Both the position numbers and the translations under genes were made by a program. From NCBI GenBank assembly GCA_029448655.1, contig JACCLO010000008.1, positions 2,418,001 through 2,482,000 of the forward strand: a stretch of DNA of 64,000 bases. Direction: 5' to 3'. This document shows positions 12,788-24,419 of the stretch, piece after piece. Each line of letters begins with the position of its first letter. Within the stretch, counting starts at the first letter, position 1. This DNA comes from Wolfiporia cocos. Its lineage: Eukaryota > Basidiomycota > Agaricomycetes > Polyporales > Phaeolaceae. Below the pieces are notes generated by a model. That model searched no databases, was not told the DNA's origin, and saw only the letters and a program-made list of their open reading frames with translations.

Positions 12788-14453
12788 CTAGGCAGTAGGT
12801 GCGTTGTTGGCGGTGTAGTCCTGAAGAAAACGTCAGAAGGTGGACATGCAACATTCAGCGCGGATACAGTACCTCCATCTCCGCGTCGAGGTCGGCCGCA
12901 CTCTTGGCAGGCCTCTCGTTCTTGCGCCTCACTCCTCCCCCTCCCCCCCTTCCACGCCTGGGACGTCCGCCGTTTCTTCAAAACACGAATTAGCCTGGAG
13001 AGCAGCGACGCATGCCGCGATGAGACCACGAACCTGACACCCTCCGTGGGTGCCGCAGCAACAGGAGCCGGAGCCACGCGCGAAGCAAGCGACGCCGGAG
13101 GAGCCGGACGCGTGGGGTCGACAACAATCTCGATCTTCATGGGACGTTCTGTTGAGAGTAGACGAGGGATGTCGGCGATGGATGAGGAGTGGTGTCGGCG
13201 AGTGGGAGAAAGCAGAGGTTTCATCAGTGGCTGTTCAGCGCAGCGAGGCAATCAAGTAAAAGGAGAATGATACGAAAGCGTCAATGGAACGGTCGGGTCG
13301 AAAGCACTTGAACGAGGCCAATAGTAGTGCCGGCACCGAAGCCCACGCATCGCATTAACGTCCGCCTACCCTCCACTCGCCGCATACCCTTCACTGAACC
13401 GAACGACAAACTCGTGGCCAAGTACACGTACGAACGCCTGGGACCAACTGGCAACGCAACAGCTTCGAGCGTGGTCGCCTTGAGCTCCTACTTGTAACGC
13501 CGACGAAGTTGACGAATGGATGGGGTCTTCCATTCCACCTCTCACGATGCGCCATACCCGACCCACAAGTGAGACAGGCGAGAGAGGCTGCAAGCGTGGG
13601 CGACGCAAGACAGCGATGCGAACTAGAGGCTGATCAGACCTCACAGAACACACGCGTCCGTTTCGGAGTCGTCGTCGAAGACATGACGAGTCACATGCGA
13701 GCCGGTACAGTGACACAGCGGACGGCGAGCCCACTACGGCGAGGTGCGTCTTCGGCTACCACAGGACCTTGCCCAACGAGATACGTCGCATGCGATCGCG
13801 CGAACGGGGTTCGCGTACTGGCCGCGCAGGGTATTCCCTGACGATGATCCCTGAAGAAGGACCGTGCACGCAAGTGCACCGGCAAAGGTGCAACGAACAG
13901 CCAAGCTAGAGGAATGACGTGGTGTAAAGAGGTGAAGAAGCCGATACTAACTCCCATCGATGAGCCGGTTGTTGTATTGCTGGAATGCCTTGGTTCCATC
14001 TCCGCGCCTCTGGAAGTGCACGGCAGCGACTCCCTTCGAGCGACCGGCGCTGTCGTAGTGAAGCGTGACATCTCGGAGAGGGCCAACAGTTGCATGGAAC
14101 AGTTCCTACGGAGACGAATTGACGTTAGAGCTACGACAATCTCTAGACAAGAGAAGGCTGTATATACCTTGACTTGAGCCTCGTTGACATCAGGTGGCAG
14201 GTTTGACACGATGATCTTGTCGGCAGGCTGCTGACTGGCTGCAGGGGCTGACTTAGTGCTGTTGACGACAGCTGCGCGTGCGCGGGTTGACGGGGCAGCA
14301 GGACTCCCAAGTACTTGTGCCTTGGCCGTTCCACGACGAGCCGTGATGCGACGCGTGGGCTTGGGGCGGGAGGCGATAATCTACGCAATAATGAACAACT
14401 CCAGTGTGGCGCTGAGCAGAGCGGCGACCGACCTCTTCCAAAGTCTTGTCCAT
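12788..14453 (-). CDS. YRA1: ALY/REF-type mRNA export adaptor
   Basis: Nuclear RNA-binding adaptor of the TREX pathway; it couples mRNPs from Sub2/UAP56 to the Mex67 export receptor (family knowledge). Exons 14453-14433, 14380-14168, 14105-13952, 13148-13034, 12975-12873 and 12820-12788 give about 212 residues. The N-terminal helicase-binding motif is split after MDKTLEE and continues IIASRPKPTRR. The RRM has KIIVSNLPPDV (RNP2) and GRSKGVAAVHF (RNP1) and ends at LIDGKRPMKIEIVVD. An Arg/Gly box (GRPRRGRGGGGGVRR) follows, then the C-terminal binding motif ADLDAEMEDYTANN. Intron 3 (13951-13149) is 803 nt, while the other four are about 50-60 nt. It lies exactly inside the end of the RRM, and the amino acids on both sides join seamlessly. 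The gene shares a 244-bp divergent upstream region with RPC31. Confidence 0.93.
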
Positions 14454-14697
14454 TTTCGACTAGGAAATATTTGAAGCTTTGTGGTGACTAGGAATGGGGC
14501 GTTGAAGGGGCCTGGGGGCTTGGAGGGTCCAGGGGATGATGGCGGGAGGTCAGCAAGGAATAAACGCGCAAGAGCGCGAGGCTTTATATATTCGTGCGGA
14601 GTTCGAATCCGCGTTGTGTAACCTTATACGGCCTGCGAGATCAGAGCCCTCCGTCCAGATCTTGTGTCCATTACGTGTCCCTTACACTCTCTTAAGC
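14454..14697. promoter_or_regulatory. Divergent YRA1/RPC31 promoter region
   Basis: Only 244 bp separates the start codons of YRA1 (-) and RPC31 (+), so both promoters must lie here. On the + strand an AT-rich TTTATATATT (about 14583-14592) could serve as a TATA-like element for RPC31. A short inverted repeat, GCGGA-gttcgaa-TCCGC, sits just downstream at 14596-14612. These elements are read by eye; their function is inferred. Confidence 0.5.
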
Positions 14698-15631
14698 ATG
14701 TCTAGAGGCGGACGAGGTGGTGGACGCGGCGGGTTTGGGGGCAGGGGAGGGTTCGGGAGTAATCTCCCGCCTATGGGCCTCACATTCGCGGATATCCAGT
14801 CTATGTCTCGGGAGGCGACCGCCTTATATCCGGTACGTGCCCGGTTCTATCCAATATACGGGAACAGTTCCTGACTTTCGAAGACTAGCCCTTGGAGCCG
14901 CTGCCTGTGCTCACAGATTATACGGAGGAGGAGAAGCGAATATGCGAGCTGCAGACCGGCTTTGCCACGCGCCTCCGTAAATCTGCGTATTACGTTGTAG
15001 AGCCTACAAAATCCACAGGTGAGCTTGTGCTTGGTTCTATGGCACGATGCGCGCTGAACAAGGACAAGTGTAGAATTGCCTCGATATTCGGACAAGTATC
15101 GTCCATCGCCGGCGTCACAGCCAACACTGAAGAGAAAGGATCTGCACCAGCCATTTTTCCCACAGGAGATATTCGAGGACTATTTCAATCCCAAAAAGAG
15201 GAAGACAAGTGAGAGTTGTCCTCGGTGCTCACTGCGCTTACCCCTAACAGAACACTTTTCGCAGCTGACAAAAAGGGTCCAAAAAAGCGCATCAATTTGG
15301 ACGAGCTGGGCGACGATGCCGACGATCAGGTTCGTATTGATCTGCACTCTTGGACTGTCCCATGGCTGATAGAAAGTGCAGGAGAAGTCCAGCGACGAAC
15401 GGTCAGACGCTGGCTCGCAAGTTGCGGAGTCGGACTACGACGTTGACGAAGAGTACGACAATGACTACGCGGAAAACTACTTCGACAACGGCGAGGGCGA
15501 CGATATGGACGATCTCGGCGGTGGAGGTGGCGGGGACGAAGGAGGGGGTGGAGGTGCGTTTCTCGTTCCCTGCATCAGCATCAAGACCTCATGCTAATGA
15601 CACTGACTTCACAGGATACGATTATGACTAG
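14698..15631 (+). CDS. RPC31: RNA polymerase III subunit C31/RPC7-like
   Basis: Subunit of the Pol III-specific initiation subcomplex (C82-C34-C31). Exons 14698-14832, 14889-15018, 15074-15208, 15265-15329, 15382-15553 and 15615-15631 join in phase for about 217 residues. The N-terminus is Gly/Arg/Phe-rich (MSRGGRGGGRGGF). The conserved middle contains MGLTFADIQSMSREATALYP, a segment beginning LPVLTDYTEEE, YSDKYRPS, and IFEDYFNPKKRKT followed by a basic patch. The C-terminal third is a very acidic Asp/Glu/Tyr stretch ending in YDYD, the hallmark of C31 proteins. The last exon is only 17 nt. The gene is divergent from YRA1. Identification rests on the order of features rather than on a catalytic motif. 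Confidence 0.88.
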
Positions 15632-17965
15632 GCGTCAAGAGGTCATTGTCTCATTTCGGCTTCCCGTGAAGCCTCATGTGCTGTCGTGCCGTAAACATAT
15701 AGAGAGCATTTTACTTTTGCACAGTAATGCGCTAAAGATTGGTGAGCTTTCTGATATGATGTACGGGTACTTCTGCTTCTCTTCGAGCGTCGTTGATACA
15801 ACAGCACATTGCTCTATTCCCAGCGCTTCTAAATGTATCTGGTCTAACTCCGCCGGGGGTTCAAGTGATCCTCGTAGCCGAAATTGGCAGCATGCTGTTC
15901 GAGACTTCCGGGCGAGAGTACTCGTGAACTGACCACATCGTCATTTTCATGTGCAACGAGGCCGGTAGTGAGTTTGATCGGAATGCATTAGCGTGGAACT
16001 GGAATTTATGTGAGGGCCCTTCTTTCAGTGTGGATATGCGCGCTGGAGGTCTGGATCCGGTCAATTATGCATGACACTAACAGAGCTTCCTCAAGCACCG
16101 TGATGCTATGGCATGCTACGTGACTGGGACACATGGACCGTCCATATGCAACCTCATGAGAGAGGTTACGACAACTACCCGACAAGAGTTTTGGTGCTAC
16201 TATGGCACAAAGCCACCGTTCCGCCAGGAGATGCCGTAGCGGCTTTCTGTTCGCCTGCTCGCTGTGCAATGCAATCATAAAATCCTGATAGTGTGGTGCA
16301 CAGTGATTCCAGAAGTGACTCCTATAGCATCTGAGACTCAAGCTTCCGGCAACGAAATGCAGGTTCCAGTTCGGTGCTCACGAGCCATAATTTGTGCGCC
16401 ACGACCCGAGTCGCTCAAATCTGAGTAACGAGGATTGGAATGTGATTTGCAGTCGCCGTCCACCTTGCAGCCAGGGTACGATTATACAGAACCATTTCCT
16501 AGCGCTTGGCTTCCGCTGTATTCTCTCTCTATTGCGACAGATTTGCCGCCTTCTCTGCTCTGAGCGTCAGATGTTCGTCCATGCCGTAGTGGATGGCTTC
16601 GTTGCTCCTTTCATGTAGTGCATTGTCTCAATTTGAGGATGCGCCTCCTCGCTTGTGAGTGCATTATCCAAGCTTTCCTCTTGCGTGTTCATTTGTCAAT
16701 AATAGCTGGTGATTCTAGGTGCACAATGAGGCAATAGGTCTTGAGGAAGCAAGCACATAGGTCGGTCTCCCGGTGTTGTTCAGCTCTGGAAACGATTTTC
16801 GACTGAAGTTCTTCATTCAGCTTTCCCACAACTCCCTGCAGTGATTTTGGAGTAGCAATAGCCGCAGAGTTGATTTGATTGCGGTTGCGAGAAGAATGCG
16901 TCGAACTTCGAACACAAAAAAGGAGCGTAGAGTGCAGAGGAAACCGAATCACTCCGTGACATCAGTCTTCTCCTCTTCAGACCGGAGCAGAATCATGGAC
17001 TCCTGAAGGCAGCATGACGAAATCTGTGACAGTATAGCACCAATCCATTCGCAACTGTTTTCCCTCGAACGGTGCCCTAGATTATCAAGCGCCGAGCTTC
17101 CAAAACGACGCTTTGTGAGAGTTCAAGGTGAGCGTCTGTGACCCTCGGTTAGAATACAGGTGTGTAGGCATGGATTTACATCACTCACTCAGGCTGATAA
17201 TCTCTTTTGATCGAATTTCCCTTGGATCTCTAGCTGACGATGAGGGACCCACGATGTCTCTAATGATACTACCATTCCTGAATTACGTTTTAATGTAGGC
17301 CTCGTCCGTTTCGATACATTGTCGAGCAGCGAACGTCAAAAGATGAGTCTGGGACAGATTATTTGGCCCATAGCGCGAGCCGGGTCGATATCCTGACTCG
17401 ACCATGCCAAGGCTGAATATCCCAAAATCACCAGGAATTGCACTCGGTTAGGATGTGGTAGTTGTAGTAAGGCTTTCGGTCACAGGCCAGGGGTGACAAC
17501 GAGGGGGGCAACTTTCGCGCAAAAATCCGTCAAAAATACTGAAGGTATCAGAGCAACGGAAAACCGGCTCGACGAGTGTGTTTGTCCACAGGCGCGACAA
17601 TGCCCGTAGGGCGATCGCGTGAGGTAAGTACGCCCGATAAGGGCTACTAGGTACTATCGCAATCGAGCTCGTCCCTGAACGCATGTTCCAGAAGGAGACC
17701 GTATCTACCAGCTCGCACCTTTGAAACCCTACGATGTATGAACATCATGATCACACTGTGAATCCAGTTATGCACTGTCTGGGGACGACTACTAGTTACT
17801 GTGGCTGTCACGTGCATTGCGCCACAACGTCTTGATCGAATGTGACGCTCTCGATCGTGCAGGGTCACGGAGGTTGAACATAGAGTGGGCCGCGCACAGC
17901 TTGCCCTCGTCTCTCATCTCGCTTCCGGTATCGAACCTTACGTTAACGTTGGCGACATCCTGGAG
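15632..17965. other. No supported gene
   Basis: About 2.3 kb lies between RPC31 and the secreted orphan. Open frames are short, overlap on both strands and show no splice-linked conserved blocks. The final part presumably contains the promoter of the downstream gene. Confidence 0.5.
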
Positions 17966-18946
17966 ATGGCCTTAATATCTGTACTTAAGCGCGGGTTTCT
18001 CTCTTGTGCTCTGCTGTCAATGCTGCTCACAGTGCCGGTCACTGTCAAAGCGTGCGAGGGCGAATGCATCGTCGCAATCACGAACGCGTTCCTCGGAAAC
18101 TACTCTTATCCCGTGGACGCCGTGATGCACAACATGGTAATGTCCGCGTCCACGTTCACGCCCGTCTCTCACACCCCGCAGGCGCAACGATTCTCCGACA
18201 TGCTCCCGAGCAACCCCTCGCCCGCAACAACGTTCGGCTACCTCGCGCCGCTCATCGACGCGTACGGCAAGCAGGCCTACGGCGGCATGGAGACCGCGAT
18301 CTTCCCCTCCTACTTCCACGGCAAGTGCCAGCGCGACGGCGTCGACCCGCCCGGCTGCCCGAACCCCGACTGCCCCGTCGTCTGCGGCACGCCCGGCTCG
18401 ATGGTCCATTTCTACTCGAAACTCCGCTACATCGCGTTCAACCAGACGCGCGCCATGCTCGAGGAGCTCGCCCGCCCCGGCTCGCCGACGTACCAGCAGG
18501 TCGAGCAGAACGTCATGGATGCCGCGCAGGCGCACCAGCGCCGCGCGAGCAGGGTCTTCGCGCGCACCTTGAGCAAGAAGAAAAACTCTGGCGGGAAGAA
18601 GAAGGCCGACGCGAAGGCGACCCCCGCCCCTGGGTACAAGCCGTACAAGGCAGTAGCCGCGTCAAGTCCTGGACCGAGCAGTCAAGCACAACCTGCACCG
18701 CCTTCCTCTGCCGCCGCTCCTGTGCAGAGTGCCCCGTCGAGGAGTGGCAACGAGATCCTTGTCCCCCCGGTCCTCTTCAGGAAGCGCTCGCAAAACGCGC
18801 AAGAGGAATTTAAGGAAGCCATGGCGCAGATCGGTCCCATGTTGGAACAGGCGTGCGGTGGCGATGCCGTCGACAACACTATCAATGGCCTGCCCGAGTG
18901 CAGCTGGGAACAAGCCATGAAGGAGTACATTCTGACGTTCCCGTAG
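17966..18946 (+). CDS. Secreted cysteine-containing protein of unknown function
   Basis: A single-exon gene of 326 residues starting at the ATG at 17966. The frame is open upstream of it, but without another ATG that gives a leader. Residues 1 to about 28 form a clear signal peptide: basic LKRG, a hydrophobic core SCALLSMLLTVPVTV, then a probable cleavage after KA before CEGEC. The mature N-terminal half has clustered cysteines (CEGEC; CPNPDCPVVC) and aromatic, Gly-rich segments (YGGMETAIFPSYFHGKC). A Lys-rich stretch (LSKKKNSGGKKK) and a Pro/Ser/Ala-rich linker follow. The C-terminal part again has conserved-looking cysteines (ACGG, PECSWEQAM). I do not recognise the domain; it resembles fungal secreted orphans. 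Lack of introns is unusual among its neighbours. Confidence 0.82.
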   Translation: MALISVLKRGFLSCALLSMLLTVPVTVKACEGECIVAITNAFLGNYSYPVDAVMHNMVMSASTFTPVSHTPQAQRFSDMLPSNPSPATTFGYLAPLIDAYGKQAYGGMETAIFPSYFHGKCQRDGVDPPGCPNPDCPVVCGTPGSMVHFYSKLRYIAFNQTRAMLEELARPGSPTYQQVEQNVMDAAQAHQRRASRVFARTLSKKKNSGGKKKADAKATPAPGYKPYKAVAASSPGPSSQAQPAPPSSAAAPVQSAPSRSGNEILVPPVLFRKRSQNAQEEFKEAMAQIGPMLEQACGGDAVDNTINGLPECSWEQAMKEYILTFP

Positions 18947-21281
18947 TCTGATACCCACTTAATTGTGTCATGCCTGATCACTGTATTGTAGCCAGTACCA
19001 TCGATGTATCTGTATCTCTCTGTATCGATGTGTTTCTTTATTCTCAACACCTCACAGTAGCTGATGGAAAGTCCTTCCGCAACAGCTCACTCTGCAATGA
19101 GGGAAGCGACCACTGATGCGCCGAGTGTAGTTGAACTCATCACGCGCACATATCACGGAAAACATCCCTAACGGATTTCATTGAACCACTCGTCATACAA
19201 GATGCACACGGGCCTAGTACACGAAACCTACTAACGCAGTGCGACCGCCTCTGCAAGCCAGCACGGCCACGAACCATGAGGATGCACGGACGCCTGAGCA
19301 CCTGCGCGCCATCTCCCGTCCCCAATCCCACCCCAGCCTCCGCACCACCACACTCGTACTCGAACGCGTCCACTCCACTCCGACTATGCGCCGCCGCGAG
19401 GCGGCGCGAGTATACCGTACGTTTTGTGTTCTTTTGCCGCGAGACGGGGTACAATCGCTGGCGAGCCAGAATACAGGTGGTCGTTCATGATGGGCTGTTG
19501 ACTATTTGGTGACTTTAGAGCGGGAGCGGGAGCAACGCCGCGGCACGGAGGCTGTTGATACAGTGCAATGTGCGGCCCACCGTGCGCGTGCGGCAAGAAC
19601 AGAGCGAGGGCGACAAGGGGGTGACGCGCCGACGTGCAAGACGCCGGCGCGGATTGGAAGAGGAGGGGGGATGGACACAGGTCTAGGTCAAGAAATCGAT
19701 ATAGGACTAGAGAACAGGTAAGGAGCGTGGGTGCGCGCGGGCGGCGTCGAGGATATACGTATGTACAACTGCCGGTCCACAGCGGGCACAGCAGCGACGC
19801 GCCCGCGGAGCGTGCGGACGGACAAGGCGGGGTAGAGTTGGGTATGCATATATGCGTATGTATGATATAGACGATCAACTGCAGCAATTGTTAGTTCGAG
19901 CACAGCGAGGGAAGGGGGTTGCAACGACTCACAAGCAAGACCACAACGTACACCGGCGAGCGTCCACAGTGATTGGTGGAATTCAAGCTCAAAGGGTCTG
20001 AAAAATGGGGAATAGGAAAAATGGTTGAAGGAATAAGGAATTGGCTATAGTGTAATGTAGCCCGCCGGTTGACCGCGGACGCAGCCACGGCAACAGCGGC
20101 GAGGTGATAGACTAGTACACAGGGCAAGGAAACGACGACGATGCTGATGCGATATTGATACATCTGATGCAGCCCGCCGAGAGAGATCACAAGGTGTAAA
20201 ATCGTAGTGAAGCGTGAAACCGTAAGTGAAAAAATGTGTAAGTAAAGAAAAGGGGAGGCGCAAGGTCCTCGGCGGGCAAATATGTCCTCGGTTACCGCAA
20301 GCAAAATGGGTGTCGAGGAGGCTACATTAGATGCTGAGGAGGGTGAAACGGGGAGACCAGGTGATACGAGCAGAGTCCTAGAATCCAAGACACACGACGG
20401 GCGACACAAACCAGCCAAGATGAAGAAAGACAGATAATAGCCCCGTCGCCGAGCCCGTCGACGGCGGCAGGGGTGATAAGTTAGGCAGAGCCCGAGATTT
20501 TGTCTTATGTTCTGCTTCTTGATCTTGAGGTTTCTTGCTTTCGTAACTGCTTGCTATCTATCGTTCGCCTGATGGTACAACTCGGCGCGCCTGCAGTGGC
20601 ACGCCAGTGAGCAAGGAAATGCGATGCGAGACGTCGGCGAGAGCATGCGCGTAGGAGCTGGGGAGTAGTGGCACAGATGTGGAGAAACGTCGAGCCGAGG
20701 AATATATATGAACAGTAGAATTGTAGGGAGATGGTGGCGCGCCCGAGCCAGCAACGAGTGCCAACGCGAAGCTCCGGGGTCTGTGTGCCGCAGGCGAGGG
20801 GTATGAATACCTGCACAGCGGCGACCCTAATGGGGGGTATCTAACATGTAGATCGAAGTGGAGTTGTCCTGAACGAGTGACCGTGGCCGGGGAGGAACCT
20901 GAGTATGATACGCGCGTCGAATGTCATGCAAATGCGGGGCCCAGAAAATCGGAAAACCCAGAGACCGCTGAACCCAGAGAAACGAAGCGGTGCAGAACCA
21001 GAACGCCGAGTGGATAATGATAGGTGAAAGGGGGAAGTGGTGATACACGTCCGGTGCTCCGGAAATGATGTCGAATGTGGTGGGAGTTTGGGGGAGGAAG
21101 AGCGGCATTAGCGGTCGGCGGGGCTTCAGGGATTAGACGAGGAATATCAGCGATGATATGGAGTACATCTAAGGGTGTCCGATGATTCTAGGCTGCGTCC
21201 GAGCGCATGAGCAATGGGATATCAGAAGGGAAATATACACCAACCTCTACACTTCACGAATTCTGCGATGTAAAAATACAA
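18947..21281. other. Intergenic, no supported gene
   Basis: About 2.3 kb between two convergent genes. The + strand is purine-rich in several stretches and many short frames are open on both strands, but no family signature or phase-compatible exon chain is visible. It includes the 3' UTRs of both flanking genes. Confidence 0.5.
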
Positions 21282-22724
21282 TCAAAACGACGGCGGCGGC
21301 GGAAGCTCTTCAGGACTGGGGGAGTTTTGGAACATCGAACCCGCGAAGAAGCCCAGCTGCGGCGCGGAGGCAGCATGCGCACCCTCAATAGTGTTGGCGC
21401 GAGCCTGCCGAATCTCCGAAGGGGTCTTGCGTCTGAGACCACTGATGGACATCTTAGCAATCGAGGGAAGCGCCTCCGACGAGGAAGAATCCTCGTCCAT
21501 GGACATGTGGAACACGCCCTCGCTCGGAGCGCGCTTGTGGTTGCGGCGACGCTGCGCGGGCGTTGGCGTCGACGTCGGGCTCGGGAACGGGAAGCCAAAC
21601 GTCGACGACAACGGAGCAGTGTGCGGTGCGTCATTGTAGTTGTCCACAGGAGGCCACGTGCGGCCGGTCTTTTTGGCCGGAACGCTCGCAGTCTCACGGA
21701 TAGGGGAGGTGGGCGGGGTGTCGTCACTGTCGTCGGCTTGGTCGGCCGAGTCGTCGCAGACAGGGAAGGAATCCCAATCTGCGACTGGGTCTGCGACTGG
21801 GACCCTACGACCCTTGCCACGGCGAGACGGCGTCGCGTTGATGGTGTCCGGAAGTGACTCGGTCGATGTGCTGTCGCTCAAAGAGCCGACGAGGGCGGCG
21901 ATCCTCTCCTTGCGCGTAGGAGTGAGCTTGGAGATCGGCAGCTCGCCAGCGCGAGATGCCTGCTGCCGGCGGCGGGCGAGCTTGCCCGAGGGCTGTGCCA
22001 GCGCAGGGGGAGGATGGAAGGTGGAGCCCTTAGCGCCAGCCTTTACTAGGGCGCGGGCGGGGTCACGGGTTGACTCATGATCGATAAAGGGATCGTTAGG
22101 GTCGGAGACAGGAATACTGGCAGTTGGACGCGATAGCTTAGGAGAACGTTGCGAAACAGAAACCTCTGCCTGCGAGGATAACCTAGTCATAGGAGGTGGC
22201 GAGGATTGATGAGGTGGTCGTCGTGCCGGGGCACGAGACGACGAGGATGCACTGGAAAAACACAGCAATCGGGGGCGACGCTAAATACACATCCGAACCG
22301 GAAAACGAAAGCACACAAACCGTCGCTGGGCCTTATCTTTACTGGACTTGTTCGACTGACGACCTCTCGGCGGCTTGTCCGAGGTCGCACTGCCAGTTTG
22401 CTGTGCATTCGCCTTCTCCGGCGTGGTCGGGACGTCCGCCTTGGACGCGGCGGCTGTCTTCTTGCTCTCCTCGGTTGCGTGTGCAAGCGCTTGCGCCGGC
22501 TGAGGAGACTTCGGGTGTGCCTTAGCTCTGGGCGACGCACGCACCGACCGCTGGTGCTGCTGAGCAGTCTGCGGCCGCAGGACAGGGTGCGCAGGCTTGG
22601 ACAGCGTCAGGAGCCCCGGAGTATGCGTCGGCTTGACCACGACGGATGCTGACGAGGCTCTGCTGTGCACAGGGCGGAGCATTGGCGAGGAAAACATATG
22701 TGGTGGTTTCTGGATAGCGATCAT
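21282..22724 (-). CDS. Edc1/PNRC-like mRNA decapping activator (candidate)
   Basis: Two exons, 22724-22321 and 22251-21282, give about 457 residues. Most of the protein is low-complexity Ser/Pro/Ala/Lys, as expected for a disordered regulator. The extreme C-terminus reads FFAGSMFQNSPSPEELPPPP, then SF and stop. This combines an (F/Y)AGxxF activation motif, an SPxP spacer and an LPxPxF element, in the order and spacing of the Dcp1/Dcp2-binding tails of yeast Edc1/Edc2 and metazoan PNRC proteins (family knowledge). Those proteins bind Dcp1 through the proline motif and stimulate Dcp2 through the AG motif. A second patch, KGSTFHPPPALAQPSGKL, lies mid-protein. An in-frame ATG at 22847 is an alternative start but adds UTR-like sequence. 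The assignment depends on these short motifs, so it is an inference. Confidence 0.68.
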
Positions 22725-23141
22725 GGTGAGGGAGGGGCTGTCGGGGAGGAGGGCGGCGTGCGCGACGACGACGACGGCGGCGGAATTGTTGCGGACGAAA
22801 AACGAGGCAGGGTGTGTTAGTTGGTCTCCGTCAGCCGGTCTTTTCATCAATCCAGCGGAGTTTCAGATTGAGACTCCGCCCGAGGAACTTCCATCGGCTC
22901 CAAGGCCGAGACAATGCCGCTGTCCGAGGCGCCGGAGTGTCCCGGCGGCAGCCACCCCTTTCCGGCGCGGATACGGTCTGGGGAGATCTCAGGAAAGTAT
23001 AATTTCGCTACACACATGGCGGTTCGTAGGATTTTATGTATTGATAGTGCCTCAGCTTGGATGATTACACATGCAATGAAAAGAGCTGAAACGCAGGACC
23101 ATCGTACAACCATACACGCTCGTCAAGAGACATCAAGGGCG
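22725..23141. other. Gap between tandem genes: UBC4 3' UTR and decapping-activator promoter
   Basis: About 417 bp separates UBC4 from the next minus-strand gene. I see no coding sequence beyond a possible short N-terminal extension of the downstream gene (ATG at 22847). Confidence 0.5.
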
Positions 23142-23927
<786 letters not shown>

Positions 23928-24419
23928 TACGATAAATCTCTAACGTCGAGGATAGGTCGTAACTGTGGAACGAGGCAGATCGGTGAAGATCGCGCAGGAT
24001 CGACCACGATGAGGATACGTAGCAGCGACCGACGACAGGGACGAGCAGACAGATCATTAGCATGCATAGGTCAGATGTTGTACAAACAATACCGAGAGTA
24101 AAGGAAACTTACAAAAGCGAGGCGAGAACACTGGGTGAGAGAGATGGTGGACAGAGGCAAGGATAAGTGCCGCGCGGTTGCAGCTTGTTTGGCTTTTGTC
24201 ACCGTGTTTGGTCGCTTGCAGCGGAAACTTCCGGAAACATACCCTACTTAAGAAACCCTCCATCCATTGTGGCCCACGACATTTCGCAGGCAGTCGATAG
24301 CGCAGAGATTCGAGAAGTCTAGTCTCCGAATTTAAGGAGATTCAAATATGCGGTACGCTTTATCCGAGTACAAAATATATCCCCATGCCAAGTCTGGATA
24401 GCTCGTGAGATACAGATAC
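23928..24419. other. UBC4 upstream region
   Basis: About 490 bp between the UBC4 start and the stop of the next minus-strand gene. It should hold the UBC4 promoter and the 3' UTR of GPI17. No coding feature is seen. Confidence 0.5.

Noticed and set aside
13366..13734. 123-codon frame within the YRA1 long intron as an extra exon
   Set aside because: The flanking exons join seamlessly in a conserved RRM segment without it, and the frame has no recognisable content.
14581..14630. Possible tRNA gene from the GTTCGAATCC sequence
   Set aside because: The loop and stem are out of register for a T-arm and no acceptor, D or anticodon arms or A-box are found.
17885..17965. Upstream extension of the secreted protein
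   Set aside because: It would begin at GTG, and the ATG at 17966 directly precedes a proper signal peptide.
22725..22850. Longer N-terminus of the Edc1-like protein (ATG at 22847)
   Set aside because: The added residues have a low-complexity UTR-like character (runs of Val and Ala); kept only as an alternative start.
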